DNA of 64,000 nucleotides, from assembly GCF_017868775.1 (NCBI RefSeq), contig NZ_CP053381.1, positions 1,674,001-1,738,000 on the forward strand, given 5' to 3'. Positions within the stretch are counted from its first letter, which is position 1; each line of letters opens with the position of its first letter. Positions 1 through 11,386 of this stretch are shown in pieces. This DNA comes from Billgrantia sulfidoxydans (lineage in GTDB: Bacteria > Pseudomonadota > Gammaproteobacteria > Pseudomonadales > Halomonadaceae). Position numbers and translations under genes: made by a program. A model generated the notes under the pieces. That model had not been told where the DNA came from. It searched no databases and saw only the letters and a program-made list of their open reading frames with translations.

Positions 1-669
1 GAACGCAGCGGCCACATCAGCCGCATGAACTGGTCAAGCGCCGATGAGAGTGCGCCGGCTTCCCCGGCGGGTATCGCGCGCCATGTGGACCAGTACTACC
101 GGCTCTCCCTGGGCAATGACGAACGCATCGCCAACCGTGGTGCCGTACGCCTGGACATCGAGCCGCTCGACGGGATGCGCTTCGGCCAGCGTCTGTGGCT
201 CGACGCCCAGACGTCGCTACCGCTGAAGCGCGAACTCATCGACGACCGTGGGCGAGTCGTCGAGACATTCCAGTTTACCGAACTACAGTCGCCACGCTTG
301 CACGAGGGCGGGGTGATACTGGAAGACTACCGCGAGCCACCTCGGCAGTCCTGGTTTCCCACCTGGCTGCCCGACGGCTTCGTCGACCAGCCGATCGGCA
401 GCGAGGCGGAGCCGCAGGATCGAGAGCGGCCGGTGGGACATCGCATCTACAGCGATGGCCTCTCGACGCTCAGCCTGTTCGTCGAACCGATCGAGGAAGG
501 GCACGAGCGGCTCATCCCCGGGCTGCATCGCCTGGGGATCTCACTCGCCGTGGTGCGCCACGTGGTGGCTGACGAGCGGCCCCACCAGGTCGTCGTCATG
601 GGCGAGCTGCCCCCACGGGTACTCGTGCAGGTGGCGGAGAATCTGGCCTGGCGCGAGTCGCCGGAGTGA
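1..669 (+). CDS. mucB: MucB/RseB sigma-E regulatory protein, C-terminal part (5' truncated by window edge)
   Basis: The reading frame is open from the first base, so the start lies upstream of the window; about 222 residues remain. RseB/MucB is a periplasmic protein that binds the anti-sigma factor RseA/MucA and protects it from DegS/AlgW cleavage, possibly sensing lipid or LPS intermediates. The visible part includes the end of the LolA-like N-terminal domain and a MucB/RseB C-terminal domain (for example PTWLPDGF near residue 118 of the visible part). Placement directly before a DegP-type protease matches the mucA-mucB-mucD order of pseudomonads and Halomonas. The assignment rests on motif memory plus context. 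Confidence 0.85.
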   Translation, partial: ERSGHISRMNWSSADESAPASPAGIARHVDQYYRLSLGNDERIANRGAVRLDIEPLDGMRFGQRLWLDAQTSLPLKRELIDDRGRVVETFQFTELQSPRLHEGGVILEDYREPPRQSWFPTWLPDGFVDQPIGSEAEPQDRERPVGHRIYSDGLSTLSLFVEPIEEGHERLIPGLHRLGISLAVVRHVVADERPHQVVVMGELPPRVLVQVAENLAWRESPE

Positions 670-794
670 TTGCCCCCGTCACGTGCAATTCGTCGTGAAT
701 CCTTGGCCACCAACAAGTACGAGCCACCTTGAAAAGCGACGCGTGGCTCCCTAGTTACCGCTTGAAACGACGTTAAGCTGATGCAGGAGCTCAT

Positions 795-2219
795 ATGAAA
801 CCGTTGACGCGACAGTTCTCTCTCTGGGCGCTGCTGTTGGCCGTGCTGCTGTCGTGGCAGTCTGCCTTCGCCCGTGACCTGCCCGACTTCACCGAGCTGG
901 TCGAGCAGGCTGCTCCCGGGGTGGTCAATATCTCGACCACCCGGGCCATGCCGGATCGTTCGCAGGGCTTCGAGGGGTTCGGCGGCCAGGAGATACCCGA
1001 GATCTTCCGCCACTTCTTCGGCGACCGCTTCCCGATGCCGCCCGGAGGCGGTGGCCCTGGGCGGGGCGGTGAGCGGCAGTCGCTGGGGTCCGGCTTCGTC
1101 ATCAGTGAAGATGGCTACATCCTGACCAATGCCCACGTGGTCGAGGGAGCCGACGAGATCCTCGTGCGCCTCAACGACCGTCGAGAGCTGCAAGCCGAAC
1201 TGGTCGGGGCCGATACCCAGACGGACGTCGCCCTGCTCAAGGTGGACGCCTCGGATCTGCCGACGCTGAACATGGGCGATTCCGACGAGCTTCGTGTGGG
1301 GGAGTGGGTGGCCGCCATCGGCTCTCCCTTCGGCTTCGACCATTCGGTGACCGCCGGCATCGTCAGTGCGATCAACCGCACGCTGCCGCGTGATGCCTAC
1401 GTACCCTTCATCCAGACCGACGTGGCGATCAACCCCGGCAACTCGGGCGGGCCGTTGTTCAACCTGGATGGTGAAGTGGTGGGGATCAACTCGCAGATCT
1501 TTACCCGCAGCGGCGGCTTCATGGGGCTGTCTTTCGCCATTCCCATCAACGTGGCCATGGACGTGGCCAGCCAGATTCGCGACGACGGCCGCGTGCATCG
1601 TGGCTGGCTCGGGGTGATGATCCAGCCGGTGTCTCGCGACCTGGCCGAGTCGTTTGGCATGGACAGCCCCAGCGGCGCCCTGATTGCCGATCTCGACCCC
1701 GCGGGGCCGGCGGCACAGGCGGGCCTGCAGGCGGGCGACATCGTGCTGGAAGTCGACGGGGAGGAGGTCGAACGCTCGCGCAACCTGCCGCGCCTGATCG
1801 GTCGGGTCACGCCGGGCAATGAAGCCGAGCTGACCATCCTACGCGACGGGGAGCGCCAGGAGATCGCGGTGACCATCGGCGACTGGCCCGACAGCGAGCA
1901 GTCCGAGCAGGCGAGCGGCGGTGGGTCGGATGCCCAGGCGCGGCTGGGCATCGCCGTGGCCGAGCTCGATGAGGCCGAGCGTCAGCGCCTCGGGATCGAC
2001 AGCGGTGTGCTGGTGCGTGACGTCGACCCCCGCGGGGCGGCGGCCGAGGCCAAGATCCTGCCGGGCGACGTGATCGTCAGCCTCGACCACCACGTCGTGG
2101 AGAGCGCCGAGCAGCTGCGCGAACTGGCTGCGAACCTGCCCACCGATCGCGCCGTACCCGTGCGCCTGTATCGCGAAGGGCGCTCCCTGTTCGTGGCGTT
2201 GCGCCTGGGGCGTGACTGA
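795..2219 (+). CDS. mucD: DegP/HtrA-family periplasmic serine protease (MucD)
   Basis: A 474-residue periplasmic protease-chaperone that removes misfolded envelope proteins. A signal peptide occupies about residues 1-26, ending in SAFA. The trypsin-like triad is visible: His114 (TNAHVV), Asp144 (TQTDVALLKVD) and Ser217 (NPGNSGGP). Two PDZ domains follow, at about 260-350 and 385-470. A Gly/Pro-rich loop lies at 82-94 (the LA-loop region). The ATG at 795 follows a GGAG ribosome site at 785-788. It lies 125 bp after mucB, and a strong terminator follows, so it closes the sigma-E operon. It could equally be called degP; mucD is chosen because of the mucB neighbour. Confidence 0.93.
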   Translation: MKPLTRQFSLWALLLAVLLSWQSAFARDLPDFTELVEQAAPGVVNISTTRAMPDRSQGFEGFGGQEIPEIFRHFFGDRFPMPPGGGGPGRGGERQSLGSGFVISEDGYILTNAHVVEGADEILVRLNDRRELQAELVGADTQTDVALLKVDASDLPTLNMGDSDELRVGEWVAAIGSPFGFDHSVTAGIVSAINRTLPRDAYVPFIQTDVAINPGNSGGPLFNLDGEVVGINSQIFTRSGGFMGLSFAIPINVAMDVASQIRDDGRVHRGWLGVMIQPVSRDLAESFGMDSPSGALIADLDPAGPAAQAGLQAGDIVLEVDGEEVERSRNLPRLIGRVTPGNEAELTILRDGERQEIAVTIGDWPDSEQSEQASGGGSDAQARLGIAVAELDEAERQRLGIDSGVLVRDVDPRGAAAEAKILPGDVIVSLDHHVVESAEQLRELAANLPTDRAVPVRLYREGRSLFVALRLGRD

Positions 2220-2246
2220 ACCGACCCGGTGCCGGACGAGTACAGG

Positions 2247-2286
2247 ACACCTCCCGCCTTGGCGGGAGGTGTTCGTGTTTTTTCAG
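2247..2286 (+). terminator. Rho-independent terminator after mucD
   Basis: Perfect inverted repeat ACACCTCCCGCC (2247-2258) / GGCGGGAGGTGT (2261-2272), then a T-rich tract ending in six or more T residues at about 2278-2283. It lies 28 bp after the mucD stop. Confidence 0.9.
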
Positions 2287-2416
2287 GGCTCAGGCCGCTG
2301 AGCTGTCCAACCTCGGGTCATGCCGGTACAATACCGGCCATCGAATTCTCATGACGTTAGCGGGCGCCGATGACTCTGCCGCTGCCGCGCTCGTGTCGAA
2401 CACCGGATTGGGCTAG

Positions 2417-4234
<1,818 letters not shown>

Positions 4235-4247
4235 GAACGCCGACGCT

Positions 4248-5051
4248 ATGGATTTTTCACTTTTGTTGGTGGTGGCCGTGGCCGCCACCGGCCTGATCTG
4301 GCTGCTCGACATCGTCTGGCTGCGTCCCGCCCGGCGCCAGAGGCTGGCCGCCGTGGAGGCGGGCACCACCGAAGGACTCGACGAGACCGCCCGTGAGCGG
4401 GCGATGAAGGAGCCCTGGCCGGTCGACTATGCGCGCTCCTTCTTCCCCGTGCTGCTGGTGGTGCTGCTGCTGCGCAGCTTCCTGGTGGAGCCGTTCCAGA
4501 TCCCTTCCGGTTCGATGCGTCCGACCCTCGAGGTGGGCGATTTCATCCTGGTCAACAAGTACGCCTACGGCCTGCGCCTGCCGGTGACCCATACCCGCGT
4601 CCTCGAACTCGGCGAGCCCGAGCGCGGCGACGTGATGGTATTCCGCTTTCCCAGCGAACCCTCGGTGAACTTCATCAAGCGGGTGGTCGGGCTGCCGGGC
4701 GACACCGTGCGCTACGAGGACAAGCAGCTCTACGTCAATGGAGAACTCGTGCCCAAGCAACTGCTGGACGAGACGCCTTCCTCGGCGCCCGGCGAGTGGC
4801 TGCTGGAGGAGCGACTGGGCGAGGTCAGCCATCGTATCTACAATAACCCACGTGACCCGGGTCCCCGCGTGCGCGAGATCGTCGTGCCCGACGGGCACTA
4901 TTTCACCATGGGTGACAACCGCGATCATTCCAACGACAGCCGCTACTGGGGCTTCGTGCCCGAGGAGAACGTCGTCGGCCGGGCGTTCGCCGTGTGGATG
5001 CACTGGGATGGTGGCTTGCCCAGCTTTACCCAGGTTCGCCGCATCCATTGA
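4248..5051 (+). CDS. lepB: Signal peptidase I
   Basis: 267-residue inner-membrane leader peptidase that removes signal peptides from secreted proteins. Two N-terminal membrane segments lie at about 3-24 and 64-80. The catalytic Ser89 is in PSGSMRPT and the general base Lys144 in NFIKRVVGLPGD. The later conserved box GDNRDHSNDSRYWGFVP is present. It is placed between lepA and rnc as in most gammaproteobacteria. Confidence 0.97.
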   Translation: MDFSLLLVVAVAATGLIWLLDIVWLRPARRQRLAAVEAGTTEGLDETARERAMKEPWPVDYARSFFPVLLVVLLLRSFLVEPFQIPSGSMRPTLEVGDFILVNKYAYGLRLPVTHTRVLELGEPERGDVMVFRFPSEPSVNFIKRVVGLPGDTVRYEDKQLYVNGELVPKQLLDETPSSAPGEWLLEERLGEVSHRIYNNPRDPGPRVREIVVPDGHYFTMGDNRDHSNDSRYWGFVPEENVVGRAFAVWMHWDGGLPSFTQVRRIH

Positions 5052-5075
5052 TGGACCAGAAATAACAGGAATGAC

Positions 5076-5768
5076 GTGAGCAAATCCCTTACCGCCTTCA
5101 GCCGCCGCATCGGCCACAGTTTTCGCGACGACTCGCTGCTGGAACTGGCCATGACCCACCGCAGCTTCGGAGGCCAGAACAACGAGCGTCTGGAGTTCCT
5201 CGGCGACTCCATCGTCAACTTCGTCATCGCCGAGGCCTTGTACGAACGCTTCCCGCAGGCCCGGGAAGGGCAGCTGTCGCGTCTGCGCGCGCGCCTGGTA
5301 CGTGGCCAGACCCTGGCCGAGCTGGCCCGCGAGATGGCCTTCGGCGAGTGCCTTCGCCTGGGTTCCGGCGAGATGAAGAGCGGCGGGCACCGGCGCGACT
5401 CGATCCTCGCCGACGCGGTCGAGGCCGTGCTCGGGGCGATCTATCTCGATGCCGGCATGGACGTGGCCCGGGCCCGCGTGCTGGCCTGGTACGCCGAGCG
5501 CCTGGAGTCGATCGACCTGCAGGACACCCAGAAGGATCCCAAGACCCGTTTGCAGGAGTTTCTGCAGTCGCGCCAGTCGCCATTGCCGCGCTACGAGGTC
5601 GTCTCGGTGGAGGGCGAGGCCCACGACCAGACCTTCACCGTGGAGTGTCACGTCGAACTGCTGGCTTCCCACACCCTGGGCACTGGGTCCAGCCGCCGCC
5701 ACGCCGAGCAGCAGGCCGCCGAACTCGCGCTGCTCCAGTTGGAGAATCGCAAGGGACAGAAAGCATGA
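5076..5768 (+). CDS. rnc: Ribonuclease III
   Basis: 230-residue double-strand-specific endoribonuclease for rRNA and mRNA processing. The signature [15 protein letters not shown] lies at about 36-50 and the second acidic cluster ([17 protein letters not shown]) at about 112-128. A double-stranded RNA-binding domain occupies the last 75 residues. The start is GTG, preceded by AGGA with 5 bp spacing; no better in-frame ATG exists. The stop overlaps the era start (ATGA). Confidence 0.96.
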   Translation: MSKSLTAFSRRIGHSFRDDSLLELAMTHRSFGGQNNERLEFLGDSIVNFVIAEALYERFPQAREGQLSRLRARLVRGQTLAELAREMAFGECLRLGSGEMKSGGHRRDSILADAVEAVLGAIYLDAGMDVARARVLAWYAERLESIDLQDTQKDPKTRLQEFLQSRQSPLPRYEVVSVEGEAHDQTFTVECHVELLASHTLGTGSSRRHAEQQAAELALLQLENRKGQKA

Positions 5769-6664
5769 GCGAGACATGTGGCTTCGTGGCCATCGTTGGT
5801 CGCCCCAACGTCGGCAAGTCGACCCTGATGAACCGGATTCTCGGTCAGAAGGTCTCGATCACCTCACGCCGGCCCCAGACCACCCGGCATCAGGTCATGG
5901 GTATCAAGACCGAGGGGGAAGCGCAGTTCATCTACGTCGATACGCCGGGCATCCACATCCTCGGGCGCGACCGTAACAAGGCGATCAATCGCTTCATGAA
6001 CCAGGCGGCCACCCAGGCCCTGCGCGACGTCGACTGCGTGGTCTTCATCATCGACCGCACGCGCTGGACCGACGAGGATCAGGTGGTGCTGGCGCGGCTC
6101 GAGCACGTCGAGGCGCCGGTGATCCTCGCGGTCAACAAGGTCGACCGGCTCGAGGACAAGAGCACGCTGCTGCCGTGGCTCGGCGAGGTCGGAGCGCGGC
6201 GCGACTTTGCCGCCATCATTCCCATCTCGGCCAAGCATGGCACCAACGTGCCGGAGCTCGAGGCGGAAGTGGCCAAGCATCTGCCCGAGGGGACGCATCA
6301 TTTTCCCGACGATCAGATCACCGACCGGAGCCAGCGTTTCCTGGCGGCCGAGCTGGTGCGCGAGAAAATCATGCGCCAGCTCGGCGACGAGCTGCCCTAC
6401 CAGGTCACGGTGGAGATCGAGGAGTTCCGCGACGAGGGCAGGGTGGTTCATATCAGCGCGCTCATCCTGGTGGAGCGAGACGGACAGAAGAAGATCCTCA
6501 TCGGCGACAAGGGCGAGCGGATCAAGAGCATCGGCCGCGAGGCGCGGCTCGACATGGAGCGCGCATTCGACGCCAAGGTCATGCTCAACCTGTGGGTCAA
6601 GGTGAAGCGCGGCTGGTCGGACGACGAGCGGGCGCTGAAGAGCCTGGGTTACGACCTGGACTGA
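5765..6664 (+). CDS. era: GTPase Era, 30S ribosome maturation
   Basis: 299 residues. It binds 16S rRNA near its 3' end and is needed for 30S assembly. P-loop GRPNVGKS lies at about 12-19, switch II DTPG follows, and NKVD is near 124. The C-terminal KH domain contains the GxxG-type segment [11 protein letters not shown]. The ATG overlaps the rnc stop by 4 bp, implying translational coupling. The frame is open far upstream, but homology begins at this ATG. Confidence 0.97.
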   Translation: MSETCGFVAIVGRPNVGKSTLMNRILGQKVSITSRRPQTTRHQVMGIKTEGEAQFIYVDTPGIHILGRDRNKAINRFMNQAATQALRDVDCVVFIIDRTRWTDEDQVVLARLEHVEAPVILAVNKVDRLEDKSTLLPWLGEVGARRDFAAIIPISAKHGTNVPELEAEVAKHLPEGTHHFPDDQITDRSQRFLAAELVREKIMRQLGDELPYQVTVEIEEFRDEGRVVHISALILVERDGQKKILIGDKGERIKSIGREARLDMERAFDAKVMLNLWVKVKRGWSDDERALKSLGYDLD

Positions 6665-6715
6665 GACTGCCCCGACCTGTCTGCGCTTGTCCCCACTTCG
6701 TTCAGGCGACCCACC

Positions 6716-7417
6716 ATGCAGCCGCAGCCGGCCTTTCTCCTTCATAAACGCCCCTATCGCGAGACCAGTGCACTGGTCGAGCTGTTCACCCTCGAACATG
6801 GCCGTGTGCGCGCGGTGGCCCAAGGGGTGCAGCGCCCAGGCTCGCGCTCGCGGGGTCGGCTGCAGCCCTTCGCCCCGCTGCACGTGACCTGGGTGGGCGA
6901 AGGCGAGCTCAAGCGCCTGCGCCTGATGGAGAGCCGCGGCGCGGCGGCGCTGCTCGCCGGCGAGGGCCTGCTGTGCGGCCTCTACGCCAACGAGCTGCTG
7001 ACGCGAACGCTGCCGGTCGAGCTGCCGACGCCGGAGGTGTTCGCCTTCTATGCCGCCCTGCTCGAGGCGTTGCCACGCCCGGAGGGCCGTGCCGTGGCGC
7101 TGCGGCGCCTGGAATTCGCCCTGCTCGATACGCTGGACGCCTCGCCGCGCTTTACCACGCCGGAAGGCGGCGAACTCGACCCTCACGGCCGTTATCGCTT
7201 CGATACCGCATCGCGGGCCTTCGTGCCCGGCGAGCCGGGGCTCGACGGGCGCACCCTGCGCCTGCTGGCCGGCGGCGACTGGGCGGCACCGGGCCTGGCC
7301 GGCCCAGCCAAGGCGATTGCACGTGCGGCGCTGGCTCCCTTGCTCGGTTCGCGTCCGCTGCGCTCCCGCGAGCTGATGCGCCAGCTTGCCGAGCGGCGCC
7401 GTTCCCCCTCACACTGA
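6716..7417 (+). CDS. recO: DNA repair protein RecO
   Basis: 233 residues. RecO loads RecA with RecR on SSB-coated single-stranded DNA. The N-terminal OB-fold begins with the typical [20 protein letters not shown], followed by the helical C-terminal domain. No zinc-binding cysteine cluster is seen, as is normal for gammaproteobacterial RecO. It keeps the era-recO-pdxJ order. Confidence 0.92.
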   Translation: MQPQPAFLLHKRPYRETSALVELFTLEHGRVRAVAQGVQRPGSRSRGRLQPFAPLHVTWVGEGELKRLRLMESRGAAALLAGEGLLCGLYANELLTRTLPVELPTPEVFAFYAALLEALPRPEGRAVALRRLEFALLDTLDASPRFTTPEGGELDPHGRYRFDTASRAFVPGEPGLDGRTLRLLAGGDWAAPGLAGPAKAIARAALAPLLGSRPLRSRELMRQLAERRRSPSH

Positions 7418-7449
7418 AAGTGTTTCCTATCGACCCGCTGGAGAACGTC

Positions 7450-8235
7450 ATGCATCCCCCGCGCATACTGCTCGGCGTCAATATCGATCACATCGCTACG
7501 CTGCGTCAGGCGCGCGGCACGCGCTATCCCGACCCCGTCCAGGCGGCGCTGCTGGTCGAGGAAGCCGGCGCCGACGGCATTACCGTGCACCTGCGCGAGG
7601 ATCGACGGCACATTCAGGAGCGCGACGTGCGCCTTCTCACCGAGGTGCTCAACACGCGCATGAACCTGGAGATGGCGGTGACCGAGGAGATGCTGACGCT
7701 GGCCGAGGAGGTCCGCCCGGCGCACGTCTGCCTGGTGCCCGAGAAACGCGAGGAACTCACCACCGAGGGCGGCCTGGACGTGGCCGGCAATATCGATGCG
7801 ATCTCCGCCGCCTGCCGGCGACTGGCGGCGGTGGGCTGCGAGGTGTCGCTGTTCATCGACCCCGAGCCCGACCAGATCGAGGCGGCCAGTCGCGCCGGGG
7901 CGCCGGTGATCGAGCTGCACACCGGGGCCTATGCCGAGTGCACCGGCGAAGCGGCGCGGCAGGAGCACGCGCGGCTGACGGCGGCGGCAGAGATGGCGCT
8001 GGAGCTTGGGCTCACCGTCAATGCCGGCCACGGCCTGCACTACCACAACGTCGAGGCGATCGCGGCGATTCCGGGGCTGCACGAGCTCAACATCGGCCAT
8101 GCCATCATCGCCCGGGCGCTGTTCGTCGGGCTCAAGGAAGCGGTGGCGGAGATGAAGCGGCTGGTGATCGCCGGCCAGGAGGCTGGCTTCGTCGCCTCGC
8201 TGGAGGCGCACGACCACGACCACGATCACGCATGA
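7450..8235 (+). CDS. pdxJ: Pyridoxine 5'-phosphate synthase
   Basis: 261 residues. It condenses 1-deoxyxylulose 5-phosphate with 1-amino-acetone 3-phosphate in vitamin B6 synthesis. Conserved segments are [15 protein letters not shown] near the N-terminus, [19 protein letters not shown] and [10 protein letters not shown]. The start ATG lies after a GGAGAACGTC leader; the longer upstream frame overlaps recO and shows no homology. The C-terminus is about 15 residues longer than typical and ends in an alternating His/Asp tail (DHDHDHDHA). The stop overlaps acpS by 4 bp. Confidence 0.95.
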   Translation: MHPPRILLGVNIDHIATLRQARGTRYPDPVQAALLVEEAGADGITVHLREDRRHIQERDVRLLTEVLNTRMNLEMAVTEEMLTLAEEVRPAHVCLVPEKREELTTEGGLDVAGNIDAISAACRRLAAVGCEVSLFIDPEPDQIEAASRAGAPVIELHTGAYAECTGEAARQEHARLTAAAEMALELGLTVNAGHGLHYHNVEAIAAIPGLHELNIGHAIIARALFVGLKEAVAEMKRLVIAGQEAGFVASLEAHDHDHDHA

Positions 8236-8615
8236 TCATCGGCATCGGCACCGACATCGCCCGGGTGGCGCGCTTCGAGGCCGCCATGGTGCGCCACGGG
8301 GAGCGCTTTCCGGCACGCGTGCTGGGTGAGTTGGAGCGTGAGCAACTGGCCAGGCGTGGCGACCGGGCGGCGTTTCTCGCCAAGCGCTTCGCCGCCAAGG
8401 AGGCCTTCGTCAAGGCGCTGGGCACCGGGTTGCGTCATGGCATGCGCTGGGCCGAGATCCAAGTGACCAACGATGCCCTGGGTCGCCCGTCATTGATGCT
8501 GTCGGGGCGGGCTCACGAGCTTGCCGCCACGGCAGGGGTCCGGGCCATTCATCTGTCCTTGAGCGACGAGGCCGAGCTGGCGCTGGCGATGGTCGTGCTG
8601 GAAGGGTACTCCTGA
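8232..8615 (+). CDS. acpS: Holo-[acyl-carrier-protein] synthase
   Basis: 127 residues. It transfers 4'-phosphopantetheine from CoA to acyl carrier protein. The signature [13 protein letters not shown] is at the N-terminus, with the metal-binding Asp8, and [14 protein letters not shown] contains the second catalytic acidic residue. The ATG overlaps the pdxJ stop. Its 3' end overlaps the 3' end of the opposing sensor kinase gene by 67 bp. Confidence 0.95.
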   Translation: MIIGIGTDIARVARFEAAMVRHGERFPARVLGELEREQLARRGDRAAFLAKRFAAKEAFVKALGTGLRHGMRWAEIQVTNDALGRPSLMLSGRAHELAATAGVRAIHLSLSDEAELALAMVVLEGYS

Positions 8616-11269
8616 TACGCGGCATGCCACTCGCCGAGGCGCTCGATGGCCTGGAACAGGTCGTCGATCAAGGCGTCGACGTCTGACATCCCACGCGAGC
8701 GCAGGCGCGTTTCCAGCGTTTCCGCCACCAGGGCGAGTTCGGGCGCACCGCAGTAGCGGCAGGCGCCGTTGAGCGAATGCACCACGTCCAGCAGCTTCTC
8801 GGGGTCGCCGGTGGCCAGGGCGTCGCGCAGCTCGCCCACGGTCTTCGGTAGCGACGCGACGAGCTCGCCCAGCAATTCGCGCGCCAGGCGCTCGTTGCCG
8901 TTGGCCAGGCGGGTGCCGAGCCCCATGTCGACGACGGCCAGCTCGCTGGCGAGCCCTGACTCCTGCGCGGCGGGCAGCGTGGGCAGTAACGTCGCCGGGC
9001 CGACATGGCGATGCAGAACGGCCTCCAGGCGGTTGGAATCCACCGGCTTGACCAGCACTTCCTGCATCCCCGCCGCCTGCAGCCGCTCGCGTTCGCTCTC
9101 GTGCGCATGGGCGGTGACCGCGATGACCGGGCAGTTCGACCAGTGTCCGCCCAGGCGGCGCAGGGCCTGGGTGGTCTCGATGCCGTCCATGCCCGGCATG
9201 CGTATGTCCATCAGAGCCAGGTGAAAGGGGGGACCCTCTGCCAGCGCCAGGGCCTCTTCACCGCTGGCGGCTTCGACCAGTTCCAGGCCGGGGCGCTGCA
9301 GCAATTCGCGCAGCAGGCGGCGGTTGATGGCATTGTCATCGACGACCAGCACGCGGGTCTGACGCTCCTTGACGGTGTCAGGGCAGCGTTTCGCCTTGCT
9401 GCAGCGGCGCAGGGCATCCGCCAGGGCCTGGCGCGACGCCGGCTTGCTGAGGATCTCGCAGCCGCCGGGCAGGTGCAGGTCCGGCATGTCGAGCGGTGCG
9501 ACGTTGACCAGTAGCAATACCGGGCAGGGGCTCGCCTGCAGTCTCGCCCGCCACTCGTCGAGCAGCGCCTCGTTCAGCTCGGTGGGCAGCGCCGCGACCA
9601 GCAGCGACGGGTAGGGCGGCGTCAGCTCCGGCTGGTGCAGCTCTTCCACCTGGCCGCCCCACAGCGTGAGCAGGTGATTCAGCGCGTGACGCGTCGGCGC
9701 GTGCGGCTCGTAGAGGGCGACCCGGTCGTTGTCGAGGATGGGGTCGGGCGCAAGCTCTGCGGCGTCGATGACGTCCAGCGGCAACGTGAAGGAGAACGTC
9801 GAGCCCCGTGACGGTTCGCTCTCCACGGTGATCTGTCCGCCCATCTGCTCGACCAACTGGCGACTGATCGCCAGGCCCAGCCCGGAGCCGCCATAGTGGC
9901 GCGAGTGGCTGGCGGCGGCCTGGCGGAAGGCCTGGAACAGGCTGTGCTGTTCCTGCGGGGTGAGCCCGATCCCGGTGTCGCTGATGCTGACGCGCAGCAG
10001 GGCGCGGCCCTGGGCGTTCTGCTCCTCGAGCATCACCCTCACGATGACCTCGCCCTGTTCGGTGAACTTCAGCGCGTTGTGGATCAGGTTGGTCAGTACC
10101 TGGCGGATGCGCAGCGGATCGCCACGCAGCAGCGAAGGCACGTCGTCGTAGACCAGGCCCAGCAGGTGCAGCCCCTTCTGATGGGCCAGCGGTGCCTGCT
10201 GGCCCAGCGCCTCGTCGACCAGCGACACCATGTCCAGTTCGGCGCGGTCCAGCTCGAGGCGGCCAGCCTCCATGCGCGAGAAGTCGAGCACATCGTTGAC
10301 CAGGGCGAGCAGGTTGTCGCAGGCGATCTGCACCTGGTCGAGCCACTCGCGCTGGCGAGGTTCGAGGCGCGAGCGTCCCAGCAGGCGGCAGAAGCCGACG
10401 ATGCCGTTGAGCGGGGTGCGTATCTCGTGGCTCATGCTGGCCAGGAACTCGGACTTGATCCGGTTGGCTTCGAGCGCCCTGCGATGGGCCAGGTCGAGTT
10501 CGATGTTCTTTATCTCGATGGTCTCCATCGACTCTTCCAGGTCGGTGGTGGTCTGCTCGATCTGGCGCTGCATGTTCTCGTGGGATTGCCTGAGTTCATC
10601 GCCGAGTGCATTCACATGGCGCGCCAGGCGCCGCAGCTCGGGGGCGCCGGCCTCGACCAGGCGCGCCTCGAAGTCGCCGCCACGCAGCCGCCGCAATGCC
10701 TCGGCGGCATCGTCCAGGCTGGTGTCCACCCGCCGGCCGAGCGCCGAGGCGATCACGAACAGCAGCAGCCCGAGGATTAGCAGGCCCAGCCCCGTGATGG
10801 CGAGGCGTCGATAGTAGCCGAGGGTGAGCGGGCGGCTGTCCACGTCGAGCTCCAGCCAGGTGCGGCTGGTCACGCTGCCCTCCAGGTCGGTGGGGGCGAG
10901 CGGAACCATCAGGCGCCAGAGGTCGCTGCTGGTGTCGAGGTGTTGCTCGAGCGGTGGCGTCGTCGCGACCTGGGCGCGATTGCGGCCCAGCTCCAGCTGG
11001 ATCATGCCGCTGTCGGAATAGATCCCCACGCCGCGCGCCTCTTCGATGTCCAGCAGGCGCCTGGCCATGCCGTCCAGCCGCGACTGGTCGGCCTCGATGA
11101 CGGCCCGGGCCATTTCGGGGGCCTGCTGTTCGACGGCGGTAATGATGCGGTCGTGCAGGGCCGCCTTGCGCCATTCGGTATCCAGGTGCAGCACGAATGC
11201 CGCCACGAGCAACAGCACCAGCAGGGGAAGACACAGTATCCACAGCGTCAGGCGATTTCCGAGCGACAT
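8549..11269 (-). CDS. barA: Hybrid sensor histidine kinase of the BarA/GacS type
   Basis: About 906 residues. It is the likely kinase of the Gac/Rsm (BarA-UvrY) pathway, which drives RsmA-antagonising small RNAs. It has two membrane segments with a periplasmic sensor between them, a HAMP domain at about 180-240, and HisKA with phospho-acceptor His281 (SHEIRTPLNG). HATPase boxes (NALKF, DTGIG, GGSGLGLAI) follow. A receiver-like region without a clear Asp lies at about 510-625, then a true receiver with Asp688 (LALMDIRMPGMDG) and an Hpt domain with His831 (VHSLNG). The ATG at 11269 is preceded by AAGGA with 6 bp spacing, better than the ATG at 11275. The 3' end is antisense to acpS. Confidence 0.9.
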   Translation of the reverse strand: MSLGNRLTLWILCLPLLVLLLVAAFVLHLDTEWRKAALHDRIITAVEQQAPEMARAVIEADQSRLDGMARRLLDIEEARGVGIYSDSGMIQLELGRNRAQVATTPPLEQHLDTSSDLWRLMVPLAPTDLEGSVTSRTWLELDVDSRPLTLGYYRRLAITGLGLLILGLLLFVIASALGRRVDTSLDDAAEALRRLRGGDFEARLVEAGAPELRRLARHVNALGDELRQSHENMQRQIEQTTTDLEESMETIEIKNIELDLAHRRALEANRIKSEFLASMSHEIRTPLNGIVGFCRLLGRSRLEPRQREWLDQVQIACDNLLALVNDVLDFSRMEAGRLELDRAELDMVSLVDEALGQQAPLAHQKGLHLLGLVYDDVPSLLRGDPLRIRQVLTNLIHNALKFTEQGEVIVRVMLEEQNAQGRALLRVSISDTGIGLTPQEQHSLFQAFRQAAASHSRHYGGSGLGLAISRQLVEQMGGQITVESEPSRGSTFSFTLPLDVIDAAELAPDPILDNDRVALYEPHAPTRHALNHLLTLWGGQVEELHQPELTPPYPSLLVAALPTELNEALLDEWRARLQASPCPVLLLVNVAPLDMPDLHLPGGCEILSKPASRQALADALRRCSKAKRCPDTVKERQTRVLVVDDNAINRRLLRELLQRPGLELVEAASGEEALALAEGPPFHLALMDIRMPGMDGIETTQALRRLGGHWSNCPVIAVTAHAHESERERLQAAGMQEVLVKPVDSNRLEAVLHRHVGPATLLPTLPAAQESGLASELAVVDMGLGTRLANGNERLARELLGELVASLPKTVGELRDALATGDPEKLLDVVHSLNGACRYCGAPELALVAETLETRLRSRGMSDVDALIDDLFQAIERLGEWHAAYQEYPSSTTIASASSASSLKDR

Positions 11270-11386
11270 CGGCATTCCTTGGTCACGGGCCTTTCCGCTC
11301 AGTATGCCACATTGTCGAGGCATGCCTGTCCAGCGCTTGACGGCACGGATATACTAGCGAAAAGACCTTACCCTAAGGACGCTTAC

